DNA from: Daucus carota subsp. sativus
Lineage: Eukaryota > Streptophyta > Magnoliopsida > Apiales > Apiaceae
Direction: 5' to 3'
DNA length: 64,000 bases
NCBI RefSeq assembly: GCF_001625215.2
Contig: NC_030381.2
Location: 1,017,131 to 1,081,130, forward strand
Shown here: in pieces, positions 12,601 to 25,667 of the stretch
How the letters are laid out: the number at the start of each line of letters is the position of its first letter
Position numbering within the stretch: position 1 is the stretch's first letter
Program-made: the position numbers and the translations under genes
Notes under the pieces: generated by a model
Told to the model about the DNA's origin: nothing
The model's input: the letters and a program-made list of their open reading frames with translations, nothing else
Database searches by the model: none

Positions 12601-15600
12601 TCAAAGGGGTTAGTGCACGGGAATTTCTTGAATATATCCTTGGGCAGTTTCTTTTAATATTTCCACATAAATAGGTCCCTATGGATATATGAATTTGGTC
12701 ACGACAATATTTGCGGCAGTCGGGACTGAATCGGAGCAGATAAAATGAAGTTCGATTTTTTGACGAATTCTCAAAGGGGTTAGTACACGGGAATTTTTTG
12801 AAAATCTCCCCGGGCAAATTCTTTTGATATTTTCACATAAATGGGTTCCTATGGATATATGAATTTTGTCACGATCCTATTTGGGCCAATCGGGACTGAA
12901 TCGGAGAACATATAATGAAGTTCGAGTTTCTGACGTATTCTCAAAGGGGTTAGTACACGGGAGTTTCATTAAACTTTTACCGGGAAGTTTTTTTGATATT
13001 TTCACATAAATGGGTTACTATGGATATATGAATTTGGTCACGACCATATTTGGGGGAGTCGGGACTGAATCGTAGGAGATATAACGAAGTTCGAGTTTTT
13101 GACGAATTCTCAAAGGGGTTAGTACACGGGAATTTCATGAAAATTTCACCGGGAAGTTTCTTTTGATATTTTCACATAAATGGGTCCCTACGGATATATG
13201 AATTTGGTCACGACCATATTTGGGGAAGTCAGGACTGAATCGGAGAAGATATAAGGAAGTTCAAGTTTTTGACAAATTCTCAAAGGGTGTACACGAGAAT
13301 TTCATGAAAATTCCCCAGGAAGTTTCTTTTGATATTTTCACATAAATGGGTCCCTACGGATATATGAATTTGGTCATGACCATATTTGGGGCAGTCGGGA
13401 CTGAATCGTAGTAGATATAATGAAATTCGAGTTTTTGACGAATTCTCAAATGGGTTAGTACACGGGAATTTCTTGAAATTCTCACCGGGCAGATATTTTT
13501 GATATTTTCACAGAAATGAGTTCTTATGGATATATGAATTTAGTCCGACCATATTTGGGGCAGTCGGGACTGAATCGTAGCTGATATAATGAAGTTCGAG
13601 TTTTTAACGAATTCTCAAAAGTGTTTGTACACGGAAATTTCTTCAAAATATCCCTGAGCAGTTTCTTTTGATATTTCCACATAAATAGGTCCCTGTGGAT
13701 ATATGAATATGGTCACGACCATATTTAGGGCAGTCGGGACTGAATCGGAGGGTTAGTACACGGGAATTTCATGAAAATTTCACTGGGAAGTTTCTTTTGA
13801 TATTCTCACATAAATGGGTCCCTATGGATATATGAATTTGGTCACGACCATATTTGGGGCAATCAGGAGTGAATTGGAGCAGATATAACGAAGTTCGAGT
13901 TTTTGACGAATTCTCAAAGGGGTTAGTTTACGGGAATTTCATGAAAATTTCACCTTGAAATTTCTTTTGATATTTTCACATAAATGGGTCCCTATGGATA
14001 TATGAATTTGGTCATGACAATATTTGAGGCAGTCGGGACTAAATCGTAGCAGATATAATGAAGTTCGAGTTTTTGACGAATTCTCAAAGGAATTAGTACA
14101 TGGGAATTTCTTGAAAATATCACCGGGCAGATATTTTTGATATTTTCACATAAATGAGTTCCTATGGATATATGAATTTAGTCCGACCATATATGGGGCA
14201 GTCGGGACTGAATCGTAGCTGATATAATGAAGTTCGAGTTTTTAACGAATTCTCAAAGGGGTTAGTACACGGGAATTTCTTGAAAATATCCTTGGGCAGT
14301 TTCTTTTGATATTTCCACATAAATAGGTCCCTATGGATATATGAATTTGGTCACGACAATATTTGGGACAGTCGGGACTGAATCAGAGCAGATATAATGA
14401 AGTTCGATTTTTTGACGAATTCTCAAAGGGGTTAGTACACAAGAACTTCTTGAAAATATCCCCGGGCAGATTCTTTTGATATTTTCACATAAATGGGTTC
14501 CTATGGATATATGAATTTGGTCACGACCATATTTGGGGGCAGTCAGGACTGAATCGGAGCATATCTAACGAAGTTCGATTTTTTGACGAATTCTCAAAGA
14601 GGTTAGTTCACGGGAATTTCATGAAAATTTCACCGGGAAGTTTCTTTTGATATTTTCACATAAATGGGTCCCTATGGATATATGAATTTGGTCACGACCA
14701 TATTTGGGGCACTCGGGACTGAATCAGAGCAGATATAACGAAGTTCGAGTTTTAGACGAATTCTCAAAAGGGTTAGTACACGGGAATTTCATGAAAATTT
14801 CACCGGGAAGTTTCTTTTGATATTTTCACATAAATGGGTCCCTATGGATATATGAATTTGGTCATGACAATATTTGGGGCAGTCGGGACTAAATTGTAGC
14901 AAAAATAATGAAGTTCGAGTTTTTGACGAATTCTCAAAGGGGTTAGTACACGGGAATTTCTTGAAAATATAACCGGGCAGATATTTTTGTTATTTTCACA
15001 TAAATGAGTTCCTATGGATATGTGAATTTAGTCCGACCATATTTGGGGCAGTCGGGACTGAATCGTAGATGATATAATGAAGTTCGAGTTTTTAACGAAT
15101 TCTCAAAGGGGTTAGTACACGGGAATTTCTTGAAAATATCCTTGGGCAGTTTCTTTTGATATTTCCACATAAATAGGTCCCTATGGATATATGAATTTGG
15201 TCACGACAATATTTGGGATAGTCGGGACTGAATCGGAGCAGATATAATGAAGTTCGATTTTTTGACGAATTCTCAAAGGGTTAGTCCACGAGAATTTCTT
15301 GAAAATATCCCCGGGCAGATTCTTTTAATATTTTCACATAAATGGGTCCCTATGGATATATGAATTTGGTCACGACCATATTTGGGGCACTCGGGACTGA
15401 ATCGGAGCAGATATAACGAAGTTCGAGTTTTAGACGAATTATCAAAGTGGTTAGTACACGGGAATTTCATGAAAATTTCACCGGGAAGTTTCTTTTGATA
15501 TTTTCACATAAATGGGTACTTATGGATATATGAATTTGGTCATGACAATATTTGGGGCAGTCGAGACTGAATTGTAGCAAAAATAATGAAGTTCGAGTTT

Positions 15601-18600
15601 TTGACGAATTCTCAAAAGGTTAGTACACGGGAATTTCTTGAAAATATCATCGGGCAGATATTTTTGTTATTTTCACATAAATGAGTTCTTATGGATATAT
15701 GAATTTAGTCTGACCATATTTGGGGCAGTCGGGACTGAATCGTAGCTGATATAATGAAGTTTGAGTTTTTAACGAATTCTCAAAGGGTTTAGTGCACGGG
15801 AATTTCTTGAAAATATCCTTGGGCAGTTTCTTTTAATATTTCCACATAAATAGGTCCCTATGGATATATGAATTTGGTCACGACAATATTTGCGGCAGTC
15901 GGGACTGAATCGGAGCAGATAAAATGAAGTTCGATTTTTTGACGAATTCTCAAAGGGGTTAGTACACGGGAATTTCTTGAAAATCTCCCCGGGCAAATTC
16001 TTTTGATATTTTCACATAAATGGGTTCCTATGGATATATGAATTTTGTAACGATCATATTTGGGCCAATCGGGACTGAATCGGAGAACATATAATGAAGT
16101 TCGAGTTTTTGACGTATTCTCAAAGGGGTTAGTACACGGGAGTTTCATTAAACTTTTACCGGGAAGTTTTTTTTGATATTTTCACATAAATGGGTCCCTA
16201 TGGATATACGAATTTGGTCACGACCATATTTGGGGGAGTCGGGACTGAATCGTAGAAGATATAACGAAGTTCGAGTTTTTGACGAATTCTCAAAGGGGGT
16301 TAGTACACGGGAATTTCATGTAAATTTCACCGGGAAGTTTCTTTTGATATTTTCACATAAATGGGTCCCTACGGATATATGAATTTGGTCACGACCATAT
16401 TTGGGGAAGTCAGGACTGAATCGGAGAAGATATAAGGAAGTTCAAGTTTTTGACAAATTCTCAAAGGCGTTAGTACACGAGAATTTCATGAAAATTTCAC
16501 CAGGAAGTTTCTTTTGATATTTTCACATAAATGGGTCCCTACGGATATATGAATTTGGTCATGACCATATTTGGGGCAGTCGGGACTGAATCGTAGTAGA
16601 TATAATGAAATTCGAGTTTTTGACGAATTCTGAAATGGGTTAGTACACGGGAATTTCTTGAAATTCTCACCGGGAAGATATTTTTGATATTTTCACAAAA
16701 ATGAGTTCTTATGGATATATGAATTTAGTCCGACCATATTTGGGGCAGTCGGGACTGAATCGTAGCTGATATGATGAAGTTCGAGTTTTTAACGAATTCT
16801 CAAAAGGGTTTGTACACGGAAATTTCTTCAAAATATCCCTGAGCAGTTTCTTTTGATATTTCCACATAAATAGGTCCCTATGGATATATGAATATGGTCA
16901 CGACCATATTTGGGGCAGTCGGGACTGAATCGGAGGGTTAGTACACGGGAATTTCATGAAAATTTCACTAGGAAGTTTATTTTGATATTCTCACATAAAT
17001 GGGTCTCTATGGATATATGAATTTGGTCATGACAATATTTGGGGCAGTCGGGACTAAATCGTAGCAGATATAATGAAGTTCGAGTTTTTGACGAATTCTC
17101 AAAGGGGTTAGTTTACGGGAATTTCATGAAAATTTCACCGAGCAGATATTTTTGATATTTTCACATAAATGAGTTCCTATGGATATATGAATTTAGTCCG
17201 ACCATATTTGGGGCAGTCGGGACTGAATCGTAGCTGATATAATGAAGTTCGAGTTTTTAACAAATTCTCAAAGGGATTTGTACACGGGAATTTCTTGAAA
17301 ATATCCCTCGGCAGTTTGTTTTGATATTTCCATATAAATAGGTCCCTATGGATATATGAATTTGGTCACGACCATATTTGGGGCAGTCGGGACTGAATCA
17401 GAGCAGATATAATGAAGTTCGATTTTTTGACGAATTCTCAAAAGGGTTAGTACACAAGAACTTCTTGAAAATATCCCCGGGCAGATTCTTTTGATATTTT
17501 CACATAAATGGGTTCCTATGGATATATGAATTTGGTCACGACCATATTTGGGGGCAGTCGGGACTGAATCGGAGCATATCTAATGAAGTTCGATTTTTTG
17601 ACGAATTCTCAAAGAGGTTAGTTCACGGGAATTTCATGAAAATTTCACCGGGAAGTTTCTTTTGATATTTTCACATAAATGGGTCCCTATGGATATATGA
17701 ATTTGGTCACGACCATATTTGGGGCACTCGGGACTGAATCGGAGCAGATATAACGAAGTTCGAGTTTTAGACGAATTCTCAAAAGGGTTAGTACACGGGA
17801 ATTTCATGAAAATTTCACCAGGAAGTTTCTTTTGATATTTTCACATAAATGGGTCCCTATGGATATATGAATTTGGTCATGACAATATTTGGGGCAGTCG
17901 GGACTAAATTGTAGCAAAAATAATGAAGTTCGAGTTTTTGACGAATTCTCAAAGGGGTTAGTACACGGGAATTTCTTGAAAATACAACCGGGCAGATATT
18001 TTTGTTATTTTCACATAAATGAGTTCCTATGGATATGTGAATTTAGTCCGACCATATTTGGGGCAGTCGGGACTGAATCGTAGCTGATATAATGAAGTTC
18101 GAGTTTTTAACGAATTCTCAAAGGGGTTAGTACACGGGAATTTCTTGAAAATATCCTTGGGCAGTTTCTTTTGATATTTCCACATAAATAGGTCCCTATG
18201 GATATATGAATTTGGTCACGACAATATTTGGGGTAGTCGGGACTGAATCGGAGCAGATATAATGAAGTTCGATTTTTTGACGAATTCTCAAAGGGGTTAG
18301 TACAACGGAATTTCTTGAAAATATCCCTGGGCAAATTCTTTTGATATTTTCACATAAATGGGTTCCTATGGATATATGAATTTTGTCACGATCATATTTG
18401 GGCCAATCGGGACTGAATCGGAGAACATATAATGAAGTTCGAGTTTTTGACGTATTCTCAAAGGGGTTAGTACACGGGAGTTTCATTAAAATTTTACCGG
18501 GAAGTTTCTTTTGATATTTTCACATAAATGGATCCTTATGGATATATGAATTTGGTCACAACCATATTTGGGGAAGTCGGGGCTGAATCGTAGGAGATAT

Positions 18601-21600
18601 AACGAAGTTTGAGTTTTTGACGAATTCTCAAAGGGGTTAGTACACGGTAATTTCATGAAAATTTCACCGGGAAGTTTCTTTTGATATTTTCACATACATG
18701 GGTCCCTACGGATATATGAATTTGGTCACGACCATATTTGGGGAAGTCGGGACTGAATCGGAGGAGATATAACGAAGTTCAAGTTTTTGACGAATTCTCA
18801 AAGGGTTAGTACACGAGAATTTCATGAAAATTTCACCAGGAAGTTTCTTTTGATATTTTCACATAAATGGGTCCCTACGGATTTATGAATTTGGTCATGA
18901 CCATATTTGGGGCAGTCGGGACTAAATCGTAGCAGATATAATGAACTTCGAGTTTTTGACGAATTATCAAAGGGGTTAGTACACGGGAATTTCTTGAAAT
19001 TATCACCGGGAAGATATTTTTGATATTTTCACAAAAATGAGTTCTTATGGATATATGAATTTAGTCCAACCATATTTGGGGCAGTCGGGACTGAATCGTA
19101 GCTGATATAATGAAGTTCGAGTTTTTAACGAATTCTCAAAGGGGTTTGTACACGGAAATTTCTTGAAAATATCCCTGAGCAGTTTCTTTTGATATTTCCA
19201 CATAAATAGGTCCCTATGGATATATGAATTTGGTCACGACCATATTTGGGGCAGTCGGGACTGAATCGGAAGGTTAGTACACGAGAATTTTTTGAAAATA
19301 TCTCCGGGCAGATTCTTTCGATATTTTTTCACATAAATGGGTTCCTATGAATATATGAAATTGGTCACGACCATATTTGGGGCAGTCGAGACTCAATCAG
19401 AGGAGATATAATGAAGTTCGATTTTTTGACGAATTCTCAAAGGGGTTAGTACACGGGAATTTCTTGAAAATATCCCCGGGCAAATTCTTTTGATATTTTC
19501 ACATAAATGGGTTCCTATGGATATATGAATTTTGTCACGATCATATTTGGGCCAATCGGGATTGAATCGGAGAAGATATAATGAAGTTCGAGTTTTTGAC
19601 GTATTCTCAAAGGGGTAGTACACGGGAATTTAATGAAAATTTCACCGGGAAGTTTCTTTTGATATTTTCACATAAATGGGTCTCTATGGATATATGATTT
19701 TGTTCACGACCATATTTGGGGCAATCGTGACTGAATCGGAGCAGATATAACGAAGTTCGTGTTTTTGACGAATTCTCAAAGGGGTTAGTACACGGGAATT
19801 TGATGAAAATTTCACCGGGAAGTTTCCTTTGATATTTTCACATAAATGGGTTTCTACGGATATATGAATTTGGTCATGACCATATTTGGGGCAGTCGGGA
19901 CTGAATCGTAGCAGATATAATGAAGTTCGTGTTTTTGACGAATTCTCAGAGGGGTTAGTACACGGAAATTTCTTGAAAATATCACCGGAAAGATTTTTTT
20001 GATATTTTCACATGAATGAGTTCCTATGGATATATGAATTTGGTCGACCATATTTGGGGCAGTCGGGACTGAATCGTAGCTGATATACTGAAGTTCGAGT
20101 TTTTAACGAATTCTCAAAGGGTTAGTACACAGGAATTTCTTGAATATATCCCTGGGCAGTTTCTTTTGATATTTCCACATAAATAGGTCCCTATGGATAT
20201 ATAAATTTTGTCACGACCATATTTGGGGCAGTCGGGACTGAATCAGAGCGGATATAATGAAGTTCGAGTTTTCGACGAATTCTCAAAGGGGTTATGGTAC
20301 ACGGGAATTTCATTAAACTTTCACTGGGAAGTTTCTTTTGATATTTTCACATAAATGGGTCCCTATGGATATATGAATTTGGTCATGACCATATTTGGGG
20401 CAGTCGGGACTGAATCGTATCAGATATAATGAAGTTCGAGTTTTTGACGAATTCTCAAAGGGTTAGTACACGGGAATTTCTTGAAAATATCATCGGGCAG
20501 ATATTTTTGATATTTTCACATAAATGAGTTCCTATGGATATATGAATTTAGTCCGACCATATTTGGGGCAATCGGGACTGAATCGTAGCTGATATAATGA
20601 AGTTCGAGTTTTTAACGAATTCTCAAAGGGGTTAGTACACGGGAATTTCTTGAAAATATCTCTGGGCAGTTTCTTTTGATAATTCCACATAAATAGGTCC
20701 CTATGGATATATGAATTTGGTCACGACCATATTTGGGGCAGTCGGGACTGAATCGGAGCAGATATAATGAAGTTCGATTTTTTGACGAATTCTCAAAGGG
20801 GTTAGGACACCGGGATTTCTTAAAAATATCCCCGGGCAGATTCTTTTGATATTTTCACATAAATGGGTTCCTATGGATATATGAATTTGGTCACGACCAT
20901 ATTTGGTGCAGTCGGGACTGAATCAGAGCAGATATAATGAAGTTCGATTTTTTGACGAATTCTCAAAGGCGTTAGTACACGGGTTTTTCTTGAAAATATA
21001 CCCGTGCAGTTTCTTTTGATATTTCCACATAAATAGGTCTCTATGGATATATGAATTTTGTCACGATCATATTAGGGCCAATCGGGACTGAATCGGAGCA
21101 GATATAATGAAGTTCGAGTTTTTGACGAATTCTCAAAGGGGTTAGTACACGGGAATTTCATGAAAATTTCACCGGGAAGTTTCTTTTGATATTTTCACAT
21201 AAATGGGTCCTTATGGATATATGAATTTTGTCACGACTATATTTGGATCACTCGGGACTGAATCAGAGCAGATATAACGAAGTTCGAGTTTTTGACGAAT
21301 TCTCAAAGGGGTTAAGTACACGGGAATTTCATGAAAATTTCACCGGGAAGTTTCTTTTGATATTTTCACATAAATGGGTTCCTATGGATATATGAATTTA
21401 GTCACGACCATATTTGGGGCAATCGGGACTGAATCGGAGCAGATATAATGAAGTTCGAGTTTTTGACTAATTCTCAAAGGGGTTAGTACACGGGAATTTC
21501 ATGAAAATATCACCGGGAAGTTTCTTTTGATATTTTCACATAAATGGGTCCCTATGGATATATGAATTTGGTCATGACTATATTTAGAGCAGTCGGGACT

Positions 21601-21664
21601 GAATCGTAGCAGATATAATGAAGTTCGAGTTTTTGATGAATTCTCAAAGGGGTTAATACACGGC
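9688..21664. repeat. Satellite DNA: tandem array of a 170-bp monomer, about 70 copies
   Basis: The monomer can be read from GAAGTTCGAGTTTTTGACGA through GAATTCTCAAAGGGGTTAGT, CACATAAATGGG, CTATGGATATATGAATTT and GGGGCAGTCGGGACTGAATC to CAGATATAAT. Successive ATTCTCAAAG blocks at 11411, 11581 and 11751 give an exact 170-bp step. Nearly every copy has a GAATTC site. Copies vary by type: GGTCACGACC, GGTCATGACAAT or AGTCCGACC in the middle, and CATGAAAATTTCACC or CTTGAAAATATCC near the front. The open frames of 60-100 codons in it are by-products of the period (170 is not a multiple of 3) and are not genes. The monomer length is in the nucleosome-size range common for plant satellites. I do not recognise the family. 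Confidence 0.97.
12336..18486. repeat. Higher-order repeat blocks inside the satellite
   Basis: Groups of monomers recur as blocks. The rare variant GGTACTTATGG near 9961, 12336 and 15515 is spaced 2375 and 3179 bp. The variant GAGAACATATAATG near 10532, 12905, 16086 and 18423 is spaced about 2373, 3181 and 2337 bp. A shortened monomer (GAATCGGAGGGTTAGTAC, lacking about 40 bp) near 13748, 16928 and 19266 keeps the last two spacings. Blocks of about 14 and 19 monomers have therefore been duplicated, beyond simple single-unit amplification. Confidence 0.85.
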
Positions 21665-22049
21665 ACCCTATCTGTTTCACTTCATGCTTTCTCTCAAGAT
21701 CCCCCATTAATTCTGTACTATCCATTTGTTCAAGATCCTCAGCAAAAAAAATTGTGCAGAATAAGAATGTCAGCAAAAGGCAAAGTGGAAGGTGCGAGAA
21801 ATTAACCACGTTGGCTTCCAATTTAGACAGTAGGTGGCCAATGAAAAGAATGCAGTATGTTGCTGAAGTTGTTGTTGATGCACTTAGAGAAAAGATTGCA
21901 GCAAATGGGGGATATAATTGTGGAATGAGCAGGCAAGAAGTTCGAGATGCTGCGCGTATGAGAATTGGAGATACTGGTTTGATTATATATCGTAAATGGG
22001 TAGTAGAAATAACATATAACTTTATTATCTATTTATAGGTATCTTTTAG
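21665..22049 (+). pseudogene. Fragment of an MS1/MMD1-type PHD-finger protein gene
   Basis: An open frame of 94 codons (21754-22038) includes RWPMKRMQYVAEVVVDALRE, then RQEVRDAAR and IGDTGLI. This arrangement matches, from memory, the region upstream of the PHD finger in plant MALE STERILITY 1 / MALE MEIOCYTE DEATH 1-like regulators, where GDTGLxDxVLK is conserved. Here the sequence breaks just after GLI and runs into non-homologous residues, and the PHD finger itself is absent. It sits between the end of the satellite and a hAT-like insertion, so it looks like a stranded exon piece. The family call is from motif recognition and moderately sure; the loss of function is inferred. Confidence 0.5.
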
Positions 22050-22982
22050 TATGGGTGATCGCGGTGCGGGCGGTGCGGTTTTAGAGACCGCAAACCAAAC
22101 CGCATAAAATTCAAGCCGCAATCGCACCGTGTTAGGATAAAAAATCGCGTAAATCACACCACAAAAATGCGGTGCAGTGTGGTGCGGTTTGCACATTTAA
22201 GAATAAATATTTTTAGTTGATATTATAAAAAAAGTTAAATATATGATAACGAGAAAAAAATTACAATAAATCTATATGATATTTATTATTTCAGAATCAC
22301 AACAACTATTAAAAAATATATACAAAGTGTGAATAAAATAATAGTGAGTAGTAAGAGACATATAATAACATAGTCAAGTTCTATGGAGTCCCCATTTTAT
22401 TGGAGTATTGGAATCCGCGTATGTTCTGCAAGTAAAATATAATTTAAAATATTACAAAACATTATTCTTTGAATTATATTCTACAAACATCACTATCTTA
22501 TTGAAAATCTTATAGATCCCATACATTTTTGAAGTAAAAGATTGTAAAATATATTACTTTATAAAGCATGCTTAACTTGTAGAGCATACATGTTCATGTT
22601 GCGTAACATACATATTATAATTGAAAATATAAGAGATTTGTAAGATTTTTTTGAAGTAATGATATTTGTGAAACACGTTTTACAAGATTTTTTATTTATA
22701 AAAATATAAATGGGACTCCAATAAATCCAATAAAATGGGGACTATAAATAATATATATGTATATAATATAATTTTATTTAAAAATCACTAATAATAATAT
22801 ATTTATATATGTTATTATATTACGGTGCGGTGCGCTTTGAACCGCATTAGTAAACTGTCAAACCGCAACCCGCACAATAGTACGAGGTTTGTGAAAAATT
22901 CAGACCGCAATCGCATCACGAAAATTTCAAACCACATTTTGCACTGCGGTGCGGCGGTTTGGAAGGTTTTTTATCACCCCTA
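22050..22982. mobile_element. Non-autonomous hAT-like element with GGTGCGG subterminal repeats
   Basis: Left end TATGGGTGATCGCGGTGCGG and inverted right end TAGGGGTGATAAAAAACC. The flanks are an exact 8-bp duplication TCTTTTAG at 22042-22049 and 22983-22990. Multiple GGTGCGG / ACCGCA motifs lie inside both ends. A second MITE (22380-22745) is nested in its AT-rich core. It separates the PHD-protein fragment from the GLYR1 promoter region. Confidence 0.85.
22380..22745. mobile_element. Nested MITE of the CTATGGAG family
   Basis: Left arm CTATGGAGTCCCCATTTTAT and inverted right arm TATAGTCCCCATTTTATTGG, with further matching TTGGAGT blocks inward. It lies wholly inside the hAT-like element 22050-22982, so it is the younger insertion. 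A second element beginning AGTTCTATGGAG is at about 49020-49665, also nested in a hAT-like element. Confidence 0.7.
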
Positions 22983-23444
22983 TCTTTTAGTATTAATGTA
23001 TGTTATTGATAGCAGTTTTTTTTTAATAGTTATAAATTTAATTTTTAATATTTTTTATTTCTTTGTTTATAAGAAAATAAATTTATTTATCTTGTATTAG
23101 TATGATAAACGAGTTTTTTAGTAAGAAAATTTTACAATATTTATTTCCTTTTGTTTTTGAAATATAGAATAAATGAGTTTGATACAAAAATAATAATAAT
23201 GAATCATCTAATAGAAGAAAAAAATGTAAACTTGCAAAAATAATAAATATAAAAAAATATTAGATGATAGAAGTTAAAAAGGAAAATAGCAAAAGTACAA
23301 TATAAAGACGTTTAGTTGTATGGTCCCAGAAAACAGGGGAAAGGCCGAACGAGTGGCTCGAAGAAAAGCTGACGCCGGCCATATCCGCTGCTAATTGTTT
23401 GCTTCCACTGTCTCTGCCTTTTGCTAAGAAATACTCACAATATA

Positions 23445-23515
23445 TCCAGATTATAAAACCCACTTTAGTTTTTCACCGCATTTCCTAATTTCTGTTTGTT
23501 GCAGGACACAGAGGG
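23445..23515 (+). promoter_or_regulatory. Probable TATA box and 5' leader of GLYR1
   Basis: TATAAAA at about 23452 lies about 64 bases upstream of the ATG, leaving room for a leader of roughly 30 bases. Alternatively TGTTTGTTGCAG ending at 23504 could be the acceptor of a 5' UTR intron, in which case the true promoter lies farther left. Confidence 0.4.
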
Positions 23516-25598
23516 ATGGAAGACATAGGGTTTTTAGGGATGGGAATAATGGGCAAGGCTATGGCCATAAATTTGCTCCGCCATGGCTTTAAAGTTACCG
23601 TCTGGAACCGCACTCTCTCTAGGGTATGTATATTATCAGGATTACTCATTTGATTTACTTGTTGGCTTTGTTTTTACTACACATATTAGTTATACATCCT
23701 CTATGAAATATTTATTCATACATGGATGCCTCTTGTTAGTAGTACTTACTTTTAAATATTTACTCACCTTCTTGTGTTTGATCACCCCCTCCCTCGTCTT
23801 AGATCTTGAAATGTATTAACAAACCCTGCTCTACTTGTTTTAACTATTATCCATTCCTCTTCCGATTACTCGTTCACTCAGTTCATCCTTAAACTTTCAC
23901 CCTTAATACATCATATCGGTAACTGTACTCATTCCTCATCAACATCGTCTTGTGTTTTCAAGTGCGATGAGCTACTTGACCATGGTGCTTCTATTGGACA
24001 AACTCCTGGAGCAGTCCTCAACAAGTGCAAATATACCATTGCTATGCTGTCTGATCCTGCTGCAGCTCTTTCGGTTGGTAAAACCAAGTTTCTTCTTATT
24101 TTTCCTCTTGGTACCTAACTATGTGCTCATGTTAGTATTGTGGTTTAGGTTGTATTTGATAAGGATGGTGTTCTGGAGCAAGCATGCACCGGAAAAGCCT
24201 ATATCGACATGTCAACAGTTGATGCTGATACTTCATCAAAGATCAGTGAGGTTTAGCTTGTTTCATATCTCAACTGCTGTTTCTTTCACTTTTCTGCTTC
24301 TCGCCATGAGATAGTTTAGGGTGGAAATATTCAACTACATAAAACTTATGTTGATTGTGAATTAATTTATCAACGGGTTAATTATCAATTAGGTCATTTG
24401 CTTCGTTTGAATATATCAAGTGGGTCACTGACAGTTTTTGGTCTCGTTTGCATCACTAATTTAAAGTAAAGTTACATTCTATTAATTTAAAAAAATTTAT
24501 AAATGTGACAAATTGTCGTATGATTTATCAAAAAATGTTTATTTTAACCCAACTTCACATAAATTTATCAAGATGTAATTAATTTGAAATGAGTTGTGCA
24601 AATGAGACCAAAAATTTATCGGTGATCCACTTGATACATTCACATGAAGCAAGTGACCTAACTGGTAATTAACCCATTTATCAGCTGTGTCAAGATGGAG
24701 GAGCTATTTTATGATATATTAGTCTTTACTATGTAAAACATCCGCTCTAATAAGTGCAGGCAATCACATTAAAGGGTGGTCGTTTCCTTGAAGCTCCAGT
24801 TTCAGGCAGTAAAAAGCCCGCAGAAGATGGTCAATTGGTAATCCTTGCTGCTGGGGAGAAGGTAATTCAATCAACAGCAATAAAGCAAACCTATTTCACT
24901 TCTCTTATTATATTGCTGCAGAGCTTATACTGCTAGAAGGTTAAAAATGAGGCCTTACATGTGCGCAACTTTTAGTGTTTAAGTCCAATTATCCTTATAG
25001 ATTATTATAATATGGAATTGAGACTAAGGACCTGGAGTTTCTTATTGAGTACCCTTAATATTAAGGTTCTGCCTGTTTTTTGTTTTAGTTTGTAGATAGA
25101 CTCTTGGAGTATCCAGGTTATATAATTTTGCTACTCATTTTCTCTTACAAAACTTCAGTTGTATGTAATTTAGATTTTGAACTTGTCGAAAACATACATT
25201 TGAAGCTAAACTCAATTATTTGTTATATTTTAAGTTTTAACATACAATAAATTTATGTCAAATCAAATTAAATTAGGCTACTTTTTTATTATTATAATAA
25301 TGATACCGAAGTATAATGAGTTTGGAAGCACAATTTTTTATTTGTAAAGTGCCCCCGAGGATAGATCCCGAGATGGGTCTTGGCAGGGCATGGGTGGGGT
25401 CTAGTGGGCCTAGGGTGGGACCAAGTGCGTGCTCCCGAGCCTTTTTGGGGCCTGTCCGGAGCCTTTGTGAGGTTCTAGTGGGCTCGCGGTGGATTGTGTG
25501 GGCCCGAAGGAGGATCTCTCGTGGGTGATGTCATCTAGGGGTAGTTTTTCTTGGTTTCCATTTAAGGTTTTTATTTAGCGGTTTCTATTTGTTAACTA

Positions 25599-25667
<69 letters not shown>

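Noticed and set aside
10983..20051. Many similar open frames of 60-96 codons, mostly on the minus strand, with a shared motif such as RDQIHISIGT
   Set aside because: They are translations of the 170-bp satellite. The period is not divisible by three, so each frame crosses two to three monomers and stops. There is no start context and no domain.
9688..21664. CRISPR-like look of regularly spaced repeats
   Set aside because: Monomers are contiguous, similar along their whole length, and lie in a plant genome. There are no unique spacers.
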